Assembly (NCBI RefSeq): GCF_004786035.1 | Contig: NZ_CP035088.1 | Location: 2,950,001-3,014,000, forward strand | Direction of reading: 5' to 3' | DNA length: 64,000 bases | From: Pseudomonas viciae | GTDB lineage: Bacteria > Pseudomonadota > Gammaproteobacteria > Pseudomonadales > Pseudomonadaceae | Shown here: positions 28,497 through 37,871 of the stretch, in pieces | How the letters are laid out: every line of letters starts with the position of its first letter | Position numbering within the stretch: the first letter of the stretch is position 1 | Translations under genes and position numbers: made by a program | The notes under the pieces: model-generated | The model's database searches: none | Seen by the model: only the letters and a program-made list of their open reading frames with translations | Told to the model about the DNA's origin: nothing

Positions 28497-28670
28497 GTTT
28501 TTACTGCCTGTCACACTTTTTTTGAACGAGGCGACGGATGCCCGCTCCCCCTGCTGCAATAGGGTCTACTCTAGCTTTCGACAGGAGAAAAGCGATTGCA
28601 GCTTGCATGGTTTTTTTACCGTTACCTTGCATTCTGCACGACCGGTCCGGCGCCAGGCGAAGCTAAGTAT

Positions 28671-28684
28671 TTGATTTGAGTCAA
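28671..28684 (+). promoter_or_regulatory. Possible Anr/Dnr (FNR-type) box
   Basis: TTGATTTGAGTCAA matches the FNR-type consensus TTGAT-N4-ATCAA except for one base. It lies about 190 bp upstream of the DUF1652 gene in a 379-bp gap in which I recognise nothing else. Chance is possible. Confidence 0.35.
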
Positions 28685-28875
28685 GCCAGGGCGTCGTGAG
28701 TTCAGGCATGTTATTTGCGGGATGATTCAGGAGTTCGCTTAATGGGGCTCATTTATTAGAAACGCCAAAAACGAACGACACGGTATTCGCAGTCCCAGTC
28801 CGCATGGAAGAAACGGACGAAAAGAATGCCGCCGTTGTGTACATGAATTGGCCGCCTCAACAGGAGAGAGTTGCC

Positions 28876-29163
28876 ATGTTTTTATCTGCCCTCGAAATGC
28901 GAAATATCATTGAAAGCAGCTTGCTGCCCAAGCGCTCGCAATGCACCTTGTCACCCGATTTGTCGATGACCATCAAAATCTACGACGATCATGAAACCGA
29001 CCGCGTGGCCTTGGTCAAAACGGGCATCGATGCTCAGAAACTCACGGGTTGCCGTGCAATCAACGACCTGATTGCCGAACTGCGCACCGAACTTGACCAC
29101 AACCAGCACCACAATCCCGTCGGCAATCATTTTCATCAGTTACATCGGATGACCGGGCGTTAA
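28876..29163 (+). CDS. DUF1652 protein
   Basis: 95 residues starting MFLSALEMRNIIES after an AGGAGAG site; an in-frame upstream ATG (28804) lacks such a site. The family pattern is visible: LLPKRSQCTLSPDLSMTI, a TGID segment, and the strongly conserved RAINDLIAELRTEL helix. These small cytoplasmic proteins are nearly limited to pseudomonads and have no known function. Followed by a likely terminator. Confidence 0.88.
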   Translation: MFLSALEMRNIIESSLLPKRSQCTLSPDLSMTIKIYDDHETDRVALVKTGIDAQKLTGCRAINDLIAELRTELDHNQHHNPVGNHFHQLHRMTGR

Positions 29164-29188
29164 ACCACGCGCTCCGTTCAATCACATC

Positions 29189-29231
29189 AACGCCTGGCCC
29201 GGTCATTGTCCGAGCCGGGCGTTGTTTTGTT
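29189..29231. terminator. Likely bidirectional terminator
   Basis: GC-rich hairpin with AACGCC...GCCCGG on the left and CCGGGCGTT on the right, followed by TTGTTTTG. It lies between the DUF1652 gene and the end of the mannitol operon, which converge. Confidence 0.6.
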
Positions 29232-29253
29232 CGCAATTCGCGGGCTGGAGCCC

Positions 29254-30192
29254 TCAGCTCAATTGTTGCCGGTAAGGCAGGTCTGGCCCGGTCTTTGCGC
29301 AGGTCAGCGCTGCGGCGCGTATCGCGAAATCGAGCATGGCGCTGATCTGATCGCGGGTCAGGGTGTTCAGGCCTTCGACCGAATCCAATTGCTGTTCGGT
29401 GAGCCAGGTAATCAATGCGGCCTGGAAGGTGTCGCCCGCGCCCACAGTGTCGGCGATCTTTACCGAGCAGGCGGGCATCGTCCATGTGCCGTGGCGGCGA
29501 CTGAACACCGTGGCGCCCTGGCCACCGCGGGTCAGGAACACCAGTTGGCAACGGTGCTGCAGCCAGCCATCAATCACTGCTTGCGGTTCAAGCTCGGGGT
29601 AGAGCAGGCTCAGGTCTTCGTCGCTCACCTTGATCAGGTCGGCATATTGCACCAGTGTTGCGATCCGCGAGCGCCACAGTTCGATATCTGGCTGCGGGTT
29701 GAGGCGCACGTTCGGATCGAGGCTGATCAGACGCTTGCCGCTCTCGCGCTGCACCAGGGCCAGCAGGGTGTCGGCAATCGGCTGGACCACCAGGGAGAAC
29801 GAGCCGAAATGCAAGCCGCGCACCTCCGGGCCCAACGTCGGCAGGTGAGCCTGGCTCAATTGCCGGTCCGCGCAGCCTTCGCCGCGAAAGCTGTAGTGGG
29901 GCGAGCCGTTGGCGCCGACGGCGACCATCGCGAGGGTCGTCGGTGCGTCAAAGTCCATGAGGTATCGGGCGCTGACACCTTCGTTGAGCAGCACTTGCTG
30001 CAAGCGTCGGCCAAGGTAGTCGGTGGATAACCCGGCAAACAGTGCGGACTCGACGCCCAGGCGCCGCAACCCTACCGCCACATTGAACGGCGAACCGCCG
30101 GCAATGGCCTTGAAGTTCACTTGCGAGGCCGGACCACCCGTCTCGGTTTCACTGAAAAAATCAAATAGCGCTTCACCACACACCAAATACAT
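29254..30192 (-). CDS. mtlZ: Fructokinase of the mannitol operon (PfkB family)
   Basis: 312 residues. Ribokinase/PfkB fold with GGSPFNVAVGLRRLG near the N-terminus and the catalytic signature DTVGAGDTFQAALI (Asp base) near residue 250. It phosphorylates the fructose made by MtlD. It is the last gene of the mtlEFGKDYZ order known from P. fluorescens, 12 bp after mtlY. Confidence 0.93.
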   Translation of the reverse strand: MYLVCGEALFDFFSETETGGPASQVNFKAIAGGSPFNVAVGLRRLGVESALFAGLSTDYLGRRLQQVLLNEGVSARYLMDFDAPTTLAMVAVGANGSPHYSFRGEGCADRQLSQAHLPTLGPEVRGLHFGSFSLVVQPIADTLLALVQRESGKRLISLDPNVRLNPQPDIELWRSRIATLVQYADLIKVSDEDLSLLYPELEPQAVIDGWLQHRCQLVFLTRGGQGATVFSRRHGTWTMPACSVKIADTVGAGDTFQAALITWLTEQQLDSVEGLNTLTRDQISAMLDFAIRAAALTCAKTGPDLPYRQQLS

Positions 30193-30204
30193 AGTTTCCC
30201 GCTC

Positions 30205-31692
30205 TCAAAGGGTTGCGACGTGTTGTCGATACTGTTCATACGCTTGTTGGGAGGCCGCGACGTGCTCGGCGATGGGCCGGGTTTCACTGCCCAGGTCAAG
30301 CTTGACGCAGCGCTCGCACAGTTCGGCCAGGTGTTCTTGCGTGCCTGAATGGCACCATGCTGCCTGAATCGCCGCGCCCAGGGCAGCGGCCTCGCTCTGT
30401 TGGGTGCAGATGACCGTGGTATTCATGATATCGGCGACGATCTGCCGCCACACCGGGCTCTTCGAGCCGCCGCCGATCAGGCGGATACTCTGGGCCTCAA
30501 GCCCGTTGGCCCGCAGCAGGTCCAGGCCGTAGCGCAAGCCGAAGGTCGTGCCTTCGACCACGGCGCGGCACAGATTGGCCCGCGTCAGGTTGGTGGTCGT
30601 CAGGCCCAGCAGGCTGCCGGTGGCATGGGGCAGGGCGGGAACGCGCTCGCCGTTGAGAAACGGCAGCATGCACACGCCCTCGGCGCCAATCGGGGCCTGG
30701 GCCACCAGGGCGTTGAAGGCGGCGATGTCCAGCTCCAGCAACTCGCATATCGCCCCGGTGGCATTGGTCAGGTTCATGGTGCAAATCAGCGGCAGCCAGC
30801 CACCGCTGGAAGAGCAGAAGGTCGCCACCGAAGCCTCTGGGCTGACCGCAGGTTCTGCGGCATAGGCGTAGACCGTGCCGGAGGAGCCGAGGCTCATGGT
30901 GATCACGCCGGGCTGGATGTTACCGGTGCCGATGGCGCCCATCATGTTGTCGCCGCCACCGCTTGCCACCACCGCATCCGGGTTGATGCCCAGGTGCGCG
31001 GCGATGGCCGGGAGAATCCGGCCGACCGGCTGATGGGCCTCGATCAGTTCCGGCAACGCCGCTTGCAAGCGCCCGCTCGGGTCGATGTGCTGCAGCAACG
31101 CTACATCCCATTGGCGGGTGCGAACGTTGAAATAACCGGTGCCCGAGGCGTCGCCATATTCGCTGCAATGGCGGCCGGTCAGCCAATGATTCAGGAAGTC
31201 GTGGGGCAGCAGGATGCTGTTGATGCGGGCGAAAACCTCAGGATGCTGTTCGCGGGTCCACAACAGCTTGGATACCGTGTAACCGGGGGCGATGACTACA
31301 CCGAGGCGTTCCAGGGAAGCGTTTTCTCCACCCAGGTGCGCCAGGAGTCGATCGTTTTCAGCGGTGGTTTCGGTGTCGCACCACAGTTTGGCCGGGCGCA
31401 GGACCCGGCCTTGCTCATCGAGCAAGACCAGGCCGTGCTGCTGGCCGGAGACGCCAATGCCGAGGATGGCCTGGCCATCGACCCCAGCGGCGGCCAGCGC
31501 CTGATGGGTCGCCTGGGTGAACGCGTCCAGCCATTGCTGGGTGTCTTGTTCACGGCATCCGTTGGGGCCGCTGATCATGCTGTGGGCCGCGGCACCCTGG
31601 CCCAGGACTTGACCGGTGGTGGTGTCCAGGACAAGCGCCTTGGTGCCTTGGGTGCCGCAGTCGATGCCTAGGAACAGTTGTTGGTTTGCCAT
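30205..31692 (-). CDS. mtlY: Xylulokinase of the mannitol/arabitol operon
   Basis: 495 residues, FGGY kinase family. N-terminal ATP/phosphate loop LGIDCGTQGTKALV, the FGGY-type GVSGQQHGLVLLD block, HDFLNHWLTGR and the C-terminal RLIGGGSKSPVWRQI signature. Phosphorylates D-xylulose, which MtlD makes from D-arabitol, so the operon handles both polyols. Lies between mtlD and mtlZ. A REP sits in the 122-bp gap to mtlD. Confidence 0.94.
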   Translation of the reverse strand: MANQQLFLGIDCGTQGTKALVLDTTTGQVLGQGAAAHSMISGPNGCREQDTQQWLDAFTQATHQALAAAGVDGQAILGIGVSGQQHGLVLLDEQGRVLRPAKLWCDTETTAENDRLLAHLGGENASLERLGVVIAPGYTVSKLLWTREQHPEVFARINSILLPHDFLNHWLTGRHCSEYGDASGTGYFNVRTRQWDVALLQHIDPSGRLQAALPELIEAHQPVGRILPAIAAHLGINPDAVVASGGGDNMMGAIGTGNIQPGVITMSLGSSGTVYAYAAEPAVSPEASVATFCSSSGGWLPLICTMNLTNATGAICELLELDIAAFNALVAQAPIGAEGVCMLPFLNGERVPALPHATGSLLGLTTTNLTRANLCRAVVEGTTFGLRYGLDLLRANGLEAQSIRLIGGGSKSPVWRQIVADIMNTTVICTQQSEAAALGAAIQAAWCHSGTQEHLAELCERCVKLDLGSETRPIAEHVAASQQAYEQYRQHVATL

Positions 31693-31768
31693 AAAAATCC
31701 TTGGTCGTCAGATCAATATCCGCAAGAAATAGCCGCTCGGTCAAACAATGCTCAGGCAAACACAAAAC

Positions 31769-31803
31769 CCGTGGCGATGGAGCTTGCTCCCTCGCCACAA
31801 CGG
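31769..31803. repeat. Palindromic repeat inside the mtl operon (mtlD-mtlY gap)
   Basis: GTGGCGATGGAGC on the left and GCTCCCTCGCCAC on the right form a near-perfect hairpin around TT. It is the GTGGCGAGGGAGC family, distinct from the GTGGGAGCGAGC family seen in most other gaps. Confidence 0.8.
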
Positions 31804-31814
31804 CAGACCGCAGT

Positions 31815-33296
31815 TCAGTCCGAGTCAGCCAACACCCGCTCAAGCGTCCGTGTAACGCCGTGCTCGCGCAAGCTGTTGCAGCACCATTCGAATGCTGCCA
31901 CGAACTCTGGCGAACGGGGGATGGCGGTGCCAAAGATTTCTTCCACTTCGAGCAACCGCTGGGTCACCAGCGCATCGTCAGCCACCAGCGCCTGGCAGAA
32001 CGCCGCCCGTGGGTCCGGGATCGAATAGGTCAGACCATTCTCGTCCACGCCTTTGAGGTACACGGCCCAGGCCGCCACCACCAGCGCCGCGCGGCGGGTT
32101 TGGCCACCGTCGGCAATCAAGCGGTTGATCGTCGGCACGGTGAATTTCGGAAATTTCGACGAACCGTCCGAACACACCCGTTCCAACTGGTCGGCGATGG
32201 CCTGGTTGGAGAAACGCGCCACCAGGGTGTTCTTGTAGTCGGTCAGGTCGATGCCGGGTACCGGCGCCAGTTGCGGCGTTACATCCAGGTCCATGTAGGC
32301 GCGCATATAGCGCACGAACAGTGGGTCGTTCATGGTCTCGTGGACGAAACGATAGCCCTTGAGGAATCCCAGATACGTCAGCGCCAGGTGACTGCCGTTG
32401 AGCAGCTTGATCTTCATCTCTTCGTAGGGTGAAACGTCATCGGTGAACTGCACACCGACCTTTTCCCAGGCCGGGCGTCCGTTGACGAATTTATCTTCCA
32501 GCACCCATTGCACGAAGGGTTCGCAGACCACTGGCCAGGCGTCGTCAATGCCGTGTTCGTCATGCAGTTGCAGGCGATGGGCGACACTGGTCATCGGCGT
32601 GATGCGGTCGACCATGGCGTTGGGAAAGCTGACGTTGTGGTCGATCCAATGCCCCAGTTCAGCATCGCGCAACGCGGCGAACGCCAGTAATGCCTTGCGG
32701 GTTACGGCGCCGTTGTGGGGCAGGTTATCGCAGGACATCAGGGTAAACGCCGGGGTGCCGGCGGCGCGGCGCTTGGCCAGGGCGGCGCAAAGGAAGCCAA
32801 ATACTGTTTTTGGATCGTCGGGATGGGCCAGGTCGTGCTGGATCTGCGGCAGGTGGGCCATGAACTCGCCGTTGCTGTCGTCGATGCAGTAGCCGCCTTC
32901 GGTGATGGTCAGCGAGACAATGCGGATGTGCGGATCGGCGAGTTTGTCGATCAGCGCCTGGGCGCCGTCTTCGGCCAGCAGCATGTCGGCGATGGCGCCG
33001 ATTACCCGGACTTCGGTGTCGTCGGTATCGCCCAATTCATACAGCGTGAAGAGGTAGTCCTGGCCGGCCAGGTCGTCCCGGGCACGGCGGTCTTCAGCGC
33101 GCAAGCCGACGCCGCAGATGGCCCAGTCCAAGTCAGCGCCGGTGTTCATCAGCGCATCGGTGTAGTACGCCTGGTGAGCGCGGTGGAAACCGCCGACCCC
33201 AATGTGGGCAATACCCTGGCGAATCTCGCTCAAGGAGTAGGCGGGCAGGGCGATCTCAGGCTTGAGGTGGTGCAGGTTCTGTCGGTTGAGTTTCAT
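31815..33296 (-). CDS. mtlD: Mannitol 2-dehydrogenase
   Basis: 493 residues from ATG 33296, the same length as the studied P. fluorescens enzyme. Long-chain, NAD-dependent, metal-free dehydrogenase oxidising mannitol to fructose and arabitol to xylulose. Rossmann start GVGGFHRAHQAYYTD near residue 30, and the catalytic Lys/Asn/His cluster in KIKLLNGSHLAL near residue 295. Cytoplasmic. Sits between mtlK and mtlY. Confidence 0.96.
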   Translation of the reverse strand: MKLNRQNLHHLKPEIALPAYSLSEIRQGIAHIGVGGFHRAHQAYYTDALMNTGADLDWAICGVGLRAEDRRARDDLAGQDYLFTLYELGDTDDTEVRVIGAIADMLLAEDGAQALIDKLADPHIRIVSLTITEGGYCIDDSNGEFMAHLPQIQHDLAHPDDPKTVFGFLCAALAKRRAAGTPAFTLMSCDNLPHNGAVTRKALLAFAALRDAELGHWIDHNVSFPNAMVDRITPMTSVAHRLQLHDEHGIDDAWPVVCEPFVQWVLEDKFVNGRPAWEKVGVQFTDDVSPYEEMKIKLLNGSHLALTYLGFLKGYRFVHETMNDPLFVRYMRAYMDLDVTPQLAPVPGIDLTDYKNTLVARFSNQAIADQLERVCSDGSSKFPKFTVPTINRLIADGGQTRRAALVVAAWAVYLKGVDENGLTYSIPDPRAAFCQALVADDALVTQRLLEVEEIFGTAIPRSPEFVAAFEWCCNSLREHGVTRTLERVLADSD

Positions 33297-33311
33297 CACA
33301 AGTCTCGGCAA

Positions 33312-34415
33312 TCAGGCGGCGGCGCGTAGCGCACGGGTGACCGCTACGCCTTCGGCATCGAATAGGTGGCAGTGCTCGGCGTCCAGGTGCAGGCTCAGTT
33401 GCTCGCCGAATTGGCTCGCCAGGTCTCCGCGAACGCGCATGGTCAAGGCTTCGCCGGACGCGGTCACGACGTGGCAGAAGGTGTCGCTGCCCAGGCGTTC
33501 GCTGACATCGGCGGTGACTTGCAGCGTGCAATCGCCCGGTTGTGCCAGGTTCAGGTGCTCCGGACGAATCCCCAGGGTCACCGCGCCGCCGACGCTCAAG
33601 TTGGCCCCGCTCAACGGCAAGCTGATACGGGTTCCGGCGTCCAACAGGACTTCACAACCCTGGCTGTCCAGGCGCGTAACCTTGCCTTTGAGAAAGCCCA
33701 TTTTCGGCGTGCCGAGGAACCCGGCGACAAACAGATTGGCCGGTTGGTGATACAGCTCCAGCGGCGAGCCGACCTGCTCGATGCGCCCGCCATTGAGCAC
33801 CACCACCTTGTCGGCCAGGGTCATGGCTTCGACCTGGTCGTGGGTCACGTAGATCATGGTCGCTTGCAACTCCTTGTGCAGCCGGGCCAGTTCCAGGCGC
33901 ATCTGTACGCGAAGGGCGGCGTCAAGGTTGGACAAGGGTTCGTCGAACAGGAAGATTTTCGGGTTGCGCACGATGGCCCGGCCAATTGCCACACGCTGGC
34001 GCTGGCCGCCAGACAGTTGCTTGGGCTTACGCTCGAGCATTGGCCCCAGTTCGAGGATGCGTGCCGCTTCGTTGACCTTCTTCTCGACCTCGGCCTTGGG
34101 CACGCCGGCCAGGTCCAGGGCGAAGGACATGTTCTTGCGCACGCTCATGTGCGGGTACAGGGCGTAGGTCTGGAACACCATCGCCAGGTCGCGTTTGGCC
34201 GGGCTGACTTCGGTGATGTCCCGGCCGTCCAGTTCGATGGTGCCGTCGCTGACTTCTTCCAGGCCGGCAATCAGCCGCAGCAGCGTGGATTTGCCACAGC
34301 CCGACGGGCCGACGAAAACCACGAATTCCTTGTCGTTCACTTCCAGGTCGATGCCTTTGATGATGGAAAAGCCTTCGAAGCCTTTTTGCAGGTTCTTGAT
34401 TTTCAGGTTGGCCAT
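33312..34415 (-). CDS. mtlK: Mannitol ABC transporter, ATP-binding protein
   Basis: 367 residues, the MalK/UgpC group. Walker [10 protein letters not shown] (36-44), signature [15 protein letters not shown], Walker [12 protein letters not shown] and switch His in MIYVTHDQ. The C-terminal third is a TOBE regulatory domain (GIRPEHLNL). It drives the MtlF/MtlG permease. 39 bp after mtlG. Confidence 0.95.
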   Translation of the reverse strand: MANLKIKNLQKGFEGFSIIKGIDLEVNDKEFVVFVGPSGCGKSTLLRLIAGLEEVSDGTIELDGRDITEVSPAKRDLAMVFQTYALYPHMSVRKNMSFALDLAGVPKAEVEKKVNEAARILELGPMLERKPKQLSGGQRQRVAIGRAIVRNPKIFLFDEPLSNLDAALRVQMRLELARLHKELQATMIYVTHDQVEAMTLADKVVVLNGGRIEQVGSPLELYHQPANLFVAGFLGTPKMGFLKGKVTRLDSQGCEVLLDAGTRISLPLSGANLSVGGAVTLGIRPEHLNLAQPGDCTLQVTADVSERLGSDTFCHVVTASGEALTMRVRGDLASQFGEQLSLHLDAEHCHLFDAEGVAVTRALRAAA

Positions 34416-34454
34416 GATGATGGGCCTCCACTTCTGAGTAGTGTGTAGAGCGCG

Positions 34455-35285
34455 TTATTTCACGGCGCCAAAGGACAAACCGCGCACCAGCTGTTTCTGG
34501 CTGATCCAGCCAAAAATCAGGATCGGCGCGCAGGCCAGGGTCGAGACGGCCGACAATTTGGCCCAGAACAGACCTTCGGGGCTTGAGTAAGAGGCGATCA
34601 ATGCCGTCAGTGGCGCGGCTTTGGACGATGTGAGGTTCAGTGACCAGAAGGCCTCGTTCCAGCACAGGATCAGCGACAGCAGCACGGTGGACGCCAGGCC
34701 ACCCTTGGCAATCGGCAGCAGCACGCGGACCATTTCCTGCCACAGCGTGGCGCCATCCAGACGCGCGGCTTCGAGGATGTCGCGGGGAATGTCCTTGAAG
34801 TAGGTGTAAATCATCCAGACCACAATCGGCAGGTTGATCAACGTGTAGATGATGATCAGCGCTATCCGGGTGTCCAACAGGCCAAAACTCTTGGCCAGCA
34901 GGTAGATCGGCATCAGCACGCCTACCGGTGGCAGCATCTTGGTGGAGAGCATCCACAGCAGCGTGCCTTTGGTGCGCTGGGTTTCGTAGAACGCCATGGA
35001 GTAGGCCGCCGGCACCGCGATCAGCAGGCACAGGGCGGTGGCACTGAAGGAAATCACCACCGAGTTCCAGGCAAAACTGAAGTAGTCGCTGCGCTCGTTG
35101 ATGTGCAGGTAGTTTTCCAGCGTCGGGGTGAAGATGAATTGCGGTGGTGTGGCGAAGGCATCGATTTCGGTCTTGAAACTGGTCAGCACCATCCAGAAGA
35201 TCGGGAAGAAAATCAGGATCGCGATGGCCCAGGCCAGTGTGCCCAGCAGCAGGCTTTGCAGCCGGCGGGATTGTTGAAGAGTCAT
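34455..35285 (-). CDS. mtlG: Mannitol ABC transporter permease MtlG
   Basis: 276 residues, six membrane spans, MalG-type. Starts MTLQQSRRLQSLLLG with the first span at about 14-36. The cytoplasmic EAA loop that contacts the ATPase reads EAARLDGATLWQEMVRV. Periplasmic loop and C-terminus as in family members. Pairs with MtlF, whose gene ends 10 bp upstream. Confidence 0.95.
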   Translation of the reverse strand: MTLQQSRRLQSLLLGTLAWAIAILIFFPIFWMVLTSFKTEIDAFATPPQFIFTPTLENYLHINERSDYFSFAWNSVVISFSATALCLLIAVPAAYSMAFYETQRTKGTLLWMLSTKMLPPVGVLMPIYLLAKSFGLLDTRIALIIIYTLINLPIVVWMIYTYFKDIPRDILEAARLDGATLWQEMVRVLLPIAKGGLASTVLLSLILCWNEAFWSLNLTSSKAAPLTALIASYSSPEGLFWAKLSAVSTLACAPILIFGWISQKQLVRGLSFGAVK

Positions 35286-35295
35286 GGCGGCGGCC

Positions 35296-36228
35296 TCAGT
35301 GCTTGTCGGTGAGGTTTTTGCCGATCATCCGGACAAGGATGATGGCGGCGATGTTGGCGATGACCACGGCAATCAGGCCACCGGCCGACGCCATGCCGAC
35401 GTCGAACTGCACCAGCGCCTGGTTGTAGATCAGGTAGGCGAGGTTGGTCGAGGCGTAGCCAGGGCCACCGTTGGTGGTGGTGAAAATCTCGGCGAACACC
35501 GACAGCAGGAAAATCGTCTCGATCATCAGTACCACGGCAATCGGGCGGGCCAGGTGCGGCAAGGTCAGGTGCCAGAAAATCGCGATGGGACCGGCGCCAT
35601 CCAGGCGCGCGGCTTCTTTCTGCTCCTGGTCGAGGGACTGCATGGCGGTCATCAGGATCAGGATCGCGAAGGGCAACCATTGCCAGGACACAATGATGAT
35701 GATCGACAGCAGCGGGTAATGGGCCAGCCAGTCCACCGGTTGCGCGCCGAACAGTTTCCACACCGAGGCGAGGATCCCCGAGACCGGGTGGAAAATCAGG
35801 TTCTTCCAGATCAGCGCGCCCACGGTGGGCATGATGAAGAAGGGCGAGATCAACAGTACACGTACGATGCCGCGACCGAAAAACTCACTGGCCTCCAGCA
35901 GCGCGCTGATCAACACCCCGAGCACGATACTGATCAGCAACACGCTGCCCACCAGCAACAGGGTGTTGGTGGCGCCGGGCATGAAACCCGAATCGGTGAG
36001 GAAATAAGTGAAATTCTCCAGTCCCACGAATTCGTTTTCGCCGGGATAGAGCAGGTTGTAGCGGATCAGCGAGAAATAGACGGTCATGCCCAGCGGCACG
36101 ATCATCCACAGCAGCAATAAGGCGACCGAAGGGCTGACCAGGAACCAGCCGGGGTTGGCCAGGCGGAGCTTGCGCGCCGGTGGGGCGATCTCGATGGGTG
36201 CTTTGGCGGTTGTCGTTGAACTATTCAT
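35296..36228 (-). CDS. mtlF: Mannitol ABC transporter permease MtlF
   Basis: 310 residues from ATG 36228; the longer frame runs through a REPIN and is rejected. MalF/UgpA-type permease with six spans. EAA loop EAARLDGAGPIAIFWHLTLP. The N-terminal 30 residues are hydrophilic. No strong ribosome binding site precedes the ATG, and a REPIN separates it from mtlE, so its level may be lower than that of the binding protein. Confidence 0.94.
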   Translation of the reverse strand: MNSSTTTAKAPIEIAPPARKLRLANPGWFLVSPSVALLLLWMIVPLGMTVYFSLIRYNLLYPGENEFVGLENFTYFLTDSGFMPGATNTLLLVGSVLLISIVLGVLISALLEASEFFGRGIVRVLLISPFFIMPTVGALIWKNLIFHPVSGILASVWKLFGAQPVDWLAHYPLLSIIIIVSWQWLPFAILILMTAMQSLDQEQKEAARLDGAGPIAIFWHLTLPHLARPIAVVLMIETIFLLSVFAEIFTTTNGGPGYASTNLAYLIYNQALVQFDVGMASAGGLIAVVIANIAAIILVRMIGKNLTDKH

Positions 36229-36263
36229 GGCATTGAACCGATTTTGTGCAGGCCTACGAAAAT

Positions 36264-36360
36264 CCCCTGTGGGAACGGGCTTGCTCGCGAATAGAGCAGC
36301 ACATCCAACATCAATGTGACTGACAGATCGCTTTCGCGAGCAAGCCCGCTCCCACAAAAG
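36264..36360. repeat. REPIN inside the mtl operon, between mtlE and mtlF
   Basis: Inverted REP pair with arms TGTGGGAACGGGCTTGCTCGCG and CGCGAGCAAGCCCGCTCCCACA about 50 bp apart. It lies 3' of the binding protein gene, where such hairpins are known to protect the upstream mRNA. Confidence 0.87.
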
Positions 36361-36378
36361 GAAGAGCGGCGGCGCGGG

Positions 36379-37689
36379 TTACTTGGGATACCCAGCGCGT
36401 TTCATCTCGCGTTCGGTGGTGGACTGCGCGGCGGTCAACGCCTGGTCCACGGTCTGCTGGCCGGTCAGCGCGCCCGCAAAGAATTTGCCTACCTGGGTGC
36501 CGATGGCCTGGAACTCGGGAATGGTCACCAACTGGATGCCGATGTAGGGCACAGGTTTGAGGGTTGGCGCTTTCGGGTCGGCGACTTTCAACGATTCCAG
36601 GGTCACCTTGGCAAACGGCGCGGCCTTCATGTAGTCGTCGCTGTAGGTCGAGGTGCGTGTTCCTGGCGGTACGTTGGCAATGCCGTCGGTCTTGGCGACC
36701 AATTGGCCGTACTCCTTGGAAGTCGCCCACGTGGTAAAGACCGTGGCGGCGTCCTTGGCTTTGGAACTGGTGGGGATGGCCAGCGACCAGGAGTACATCC
36801 ACGAGGTGCCTTTGTCGGTTTTTTCGTGGGGGGCGAAGGTGAATCCAACGTGATCGGCCACCTTGCTCTGGGTCTTGTCGGTGACGAACGAACCGGCGAC
36901 GCTGGCATCGACCCAGATCGCGCATTTGCCGCTGTTGAACAGCGCCAGGTTTTCGTTGAAACCGTTGCTGGAAGCACCCGGCGGGCCGGATTTCTTCATG
37001 TTGTCGACGTAGAAGTTGAGTGCGTCTTTCCACTCGGGCCCATTGAATTGCGGCTGCCACTTCTCATCGAACCAGCGCGCGCCATAACCGTTGGCCAGGG
37101 TGGTGATGAGCGCCATATTCTCGCCCCAACCGGCTTTGCCCCGCAGGCACAGGCCATATTGTTCCTTGCTCTTGTCGGTGAGTTTTTCTGCGAACTCACC
37201 GATCTGGGTCCAGGTCGGGTGTTCGGGCATGGTCAGCCCGGCATTCTTGAACAGGTCGGTGCGGTAATACGTGATCGAACTTTCGGCATAGAACGGCAGG
37301 GCGTAGAGCGTGCCTTTGACTGACAGACCTTCGCGTACCGATGGGAATATATCGTCGAGGGCGTAACTGGCCGGCAGATCCTTCATCGGCTCCAGCCAGC
37401 CCTTGGCGCCCCAGAGTGCGGCTTCGTACATGCCAATGGTCAGCACGTCGAACTGGCCGCCCTGGGTGGCGATGTCGGTGGTCAGGCGCTGGCGCAGCAC
37501 GTTTTCTTCGAGCACCACCCAGTTCAGCTTGATATCCGGGTGCTCGGCCTCGAAGGTTTTCGAGAGCTTTTGCATGCGGATCATGTCGCTATTGTTGACG
37601 GTGGCAATGGTGAGGGTCTGTGCGCCGAAACTGACGCTGCTGAGGGTCATGCAGGTGGAGACAAGCAGAGCTTTTACCGAAGGTTTCAT
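36379..37689 (-). CDS. mtlE: Mannitol/polyol ABC transporter substrate-binding protein
   Basis: 436-residue periplasmic family 1 binding protein. Signal peptide about 1-22 (VSFGA|QT). Conserved parts include LTIATVNNSDMIRMQKL, FDVLTIGMYEA and the GKCAIWVDASVAGSF region in the C-lobe. It delivers mannitol and related polyols to MtlFG. First gene of the operon; its promoter and a likely MtlR site lie directly upstream. A GGAG site precedes the ATG. Confidence 0.95.
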   Translation of the reverse strand: MKPSVKALLVSTCMTLSSVSFGAQTLTIATVNNSDMIRMQKLSKTFEAEHPDIKLNWVVLEENVLRQRLTTDIATQGGQFDVLTIGMYEAALWGAKGWLEPMKDLPASYALDDIFPSVREGLSVKGTLYALPFYAESSITYYRTDLFKNAGLTMPEHPTWTQIGEFAEKLTDKSKEQYGLCLRGKAGWGENMALITTLANGYGARWFDEKWQPQFNGPEWKDALNFYVDNMKKSGPPGASSNGFNENLALFNSGKCAIWVDASVAGSFVTDKTQSKVADHVGFTFAPHEKTDKGTSWMYSWSLAIPTSSKAKDAATVFTTWATSKEYGQLVAKTDGIANVPPGTRTSTYSDDYMKAAPFAKVTLESLKVADPKAPTLKPVPYIGIQLVTIPEFQAIGTQVGKFFAGALTGQQTVDQALTAAQSTTEREMKRAGYPK

Positions 37690-37775
37690 CGCGCACTCCT
37701 TTTCCGCGCCCGGAAGGCTGCAGAAGGACAGTTATTGTTTTTGTGTCTTCCGAATGAAGGGAAGAATGTGCGCTG

Positions 37776-37804
37776 ATTACAGCCCTCTATGGACGGCGTG
37801 ACAA
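37776..37804 (-). promoter_or_regulatory. Sigma-70 promoter of the mtl operon
   Basis: On the minus strand, -35 TTGTCA (37804-37799), exactly 17 bp spacing, and -10 TGTAAT (37781-37776). Transcription would begin near 37769, leaving an 80-nt leader before mtlE. Confidence 0.75.
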
Positions 37805-37841
37805 ATCATCCGTCGCACTTATGCTGATACTTTTTTGCACT
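37805..37841 (-). promoter_or_regulatory. Direct repeat, likely MtlR operator
   Basis: On the minus strand AGTGC begins at 37841 and again at 37819, a 22-bp (two-turn) phasing, each followed by an A/T-containing stretch with partial matching. The proximal copy ends right at the -35 hexamer. Tandem half-sites abutting -35 are the usual layout for AraC-type activators. Confidence 0.6.
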
Positions 37842-37871
37842 GATGAAGATTCAGGCCAAACAAAGAACCCC

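Noticed and set aside
35284-36120. Long ORF antisense to mtlF/mtlG
   Set aside because: High-GC shadow of a real gene, low-complexity His/Gln/Asp composition and no ribosome site; the same is true for long antisense frames over NhaB, YbiT, the mtl genes and the FAD oxidase.
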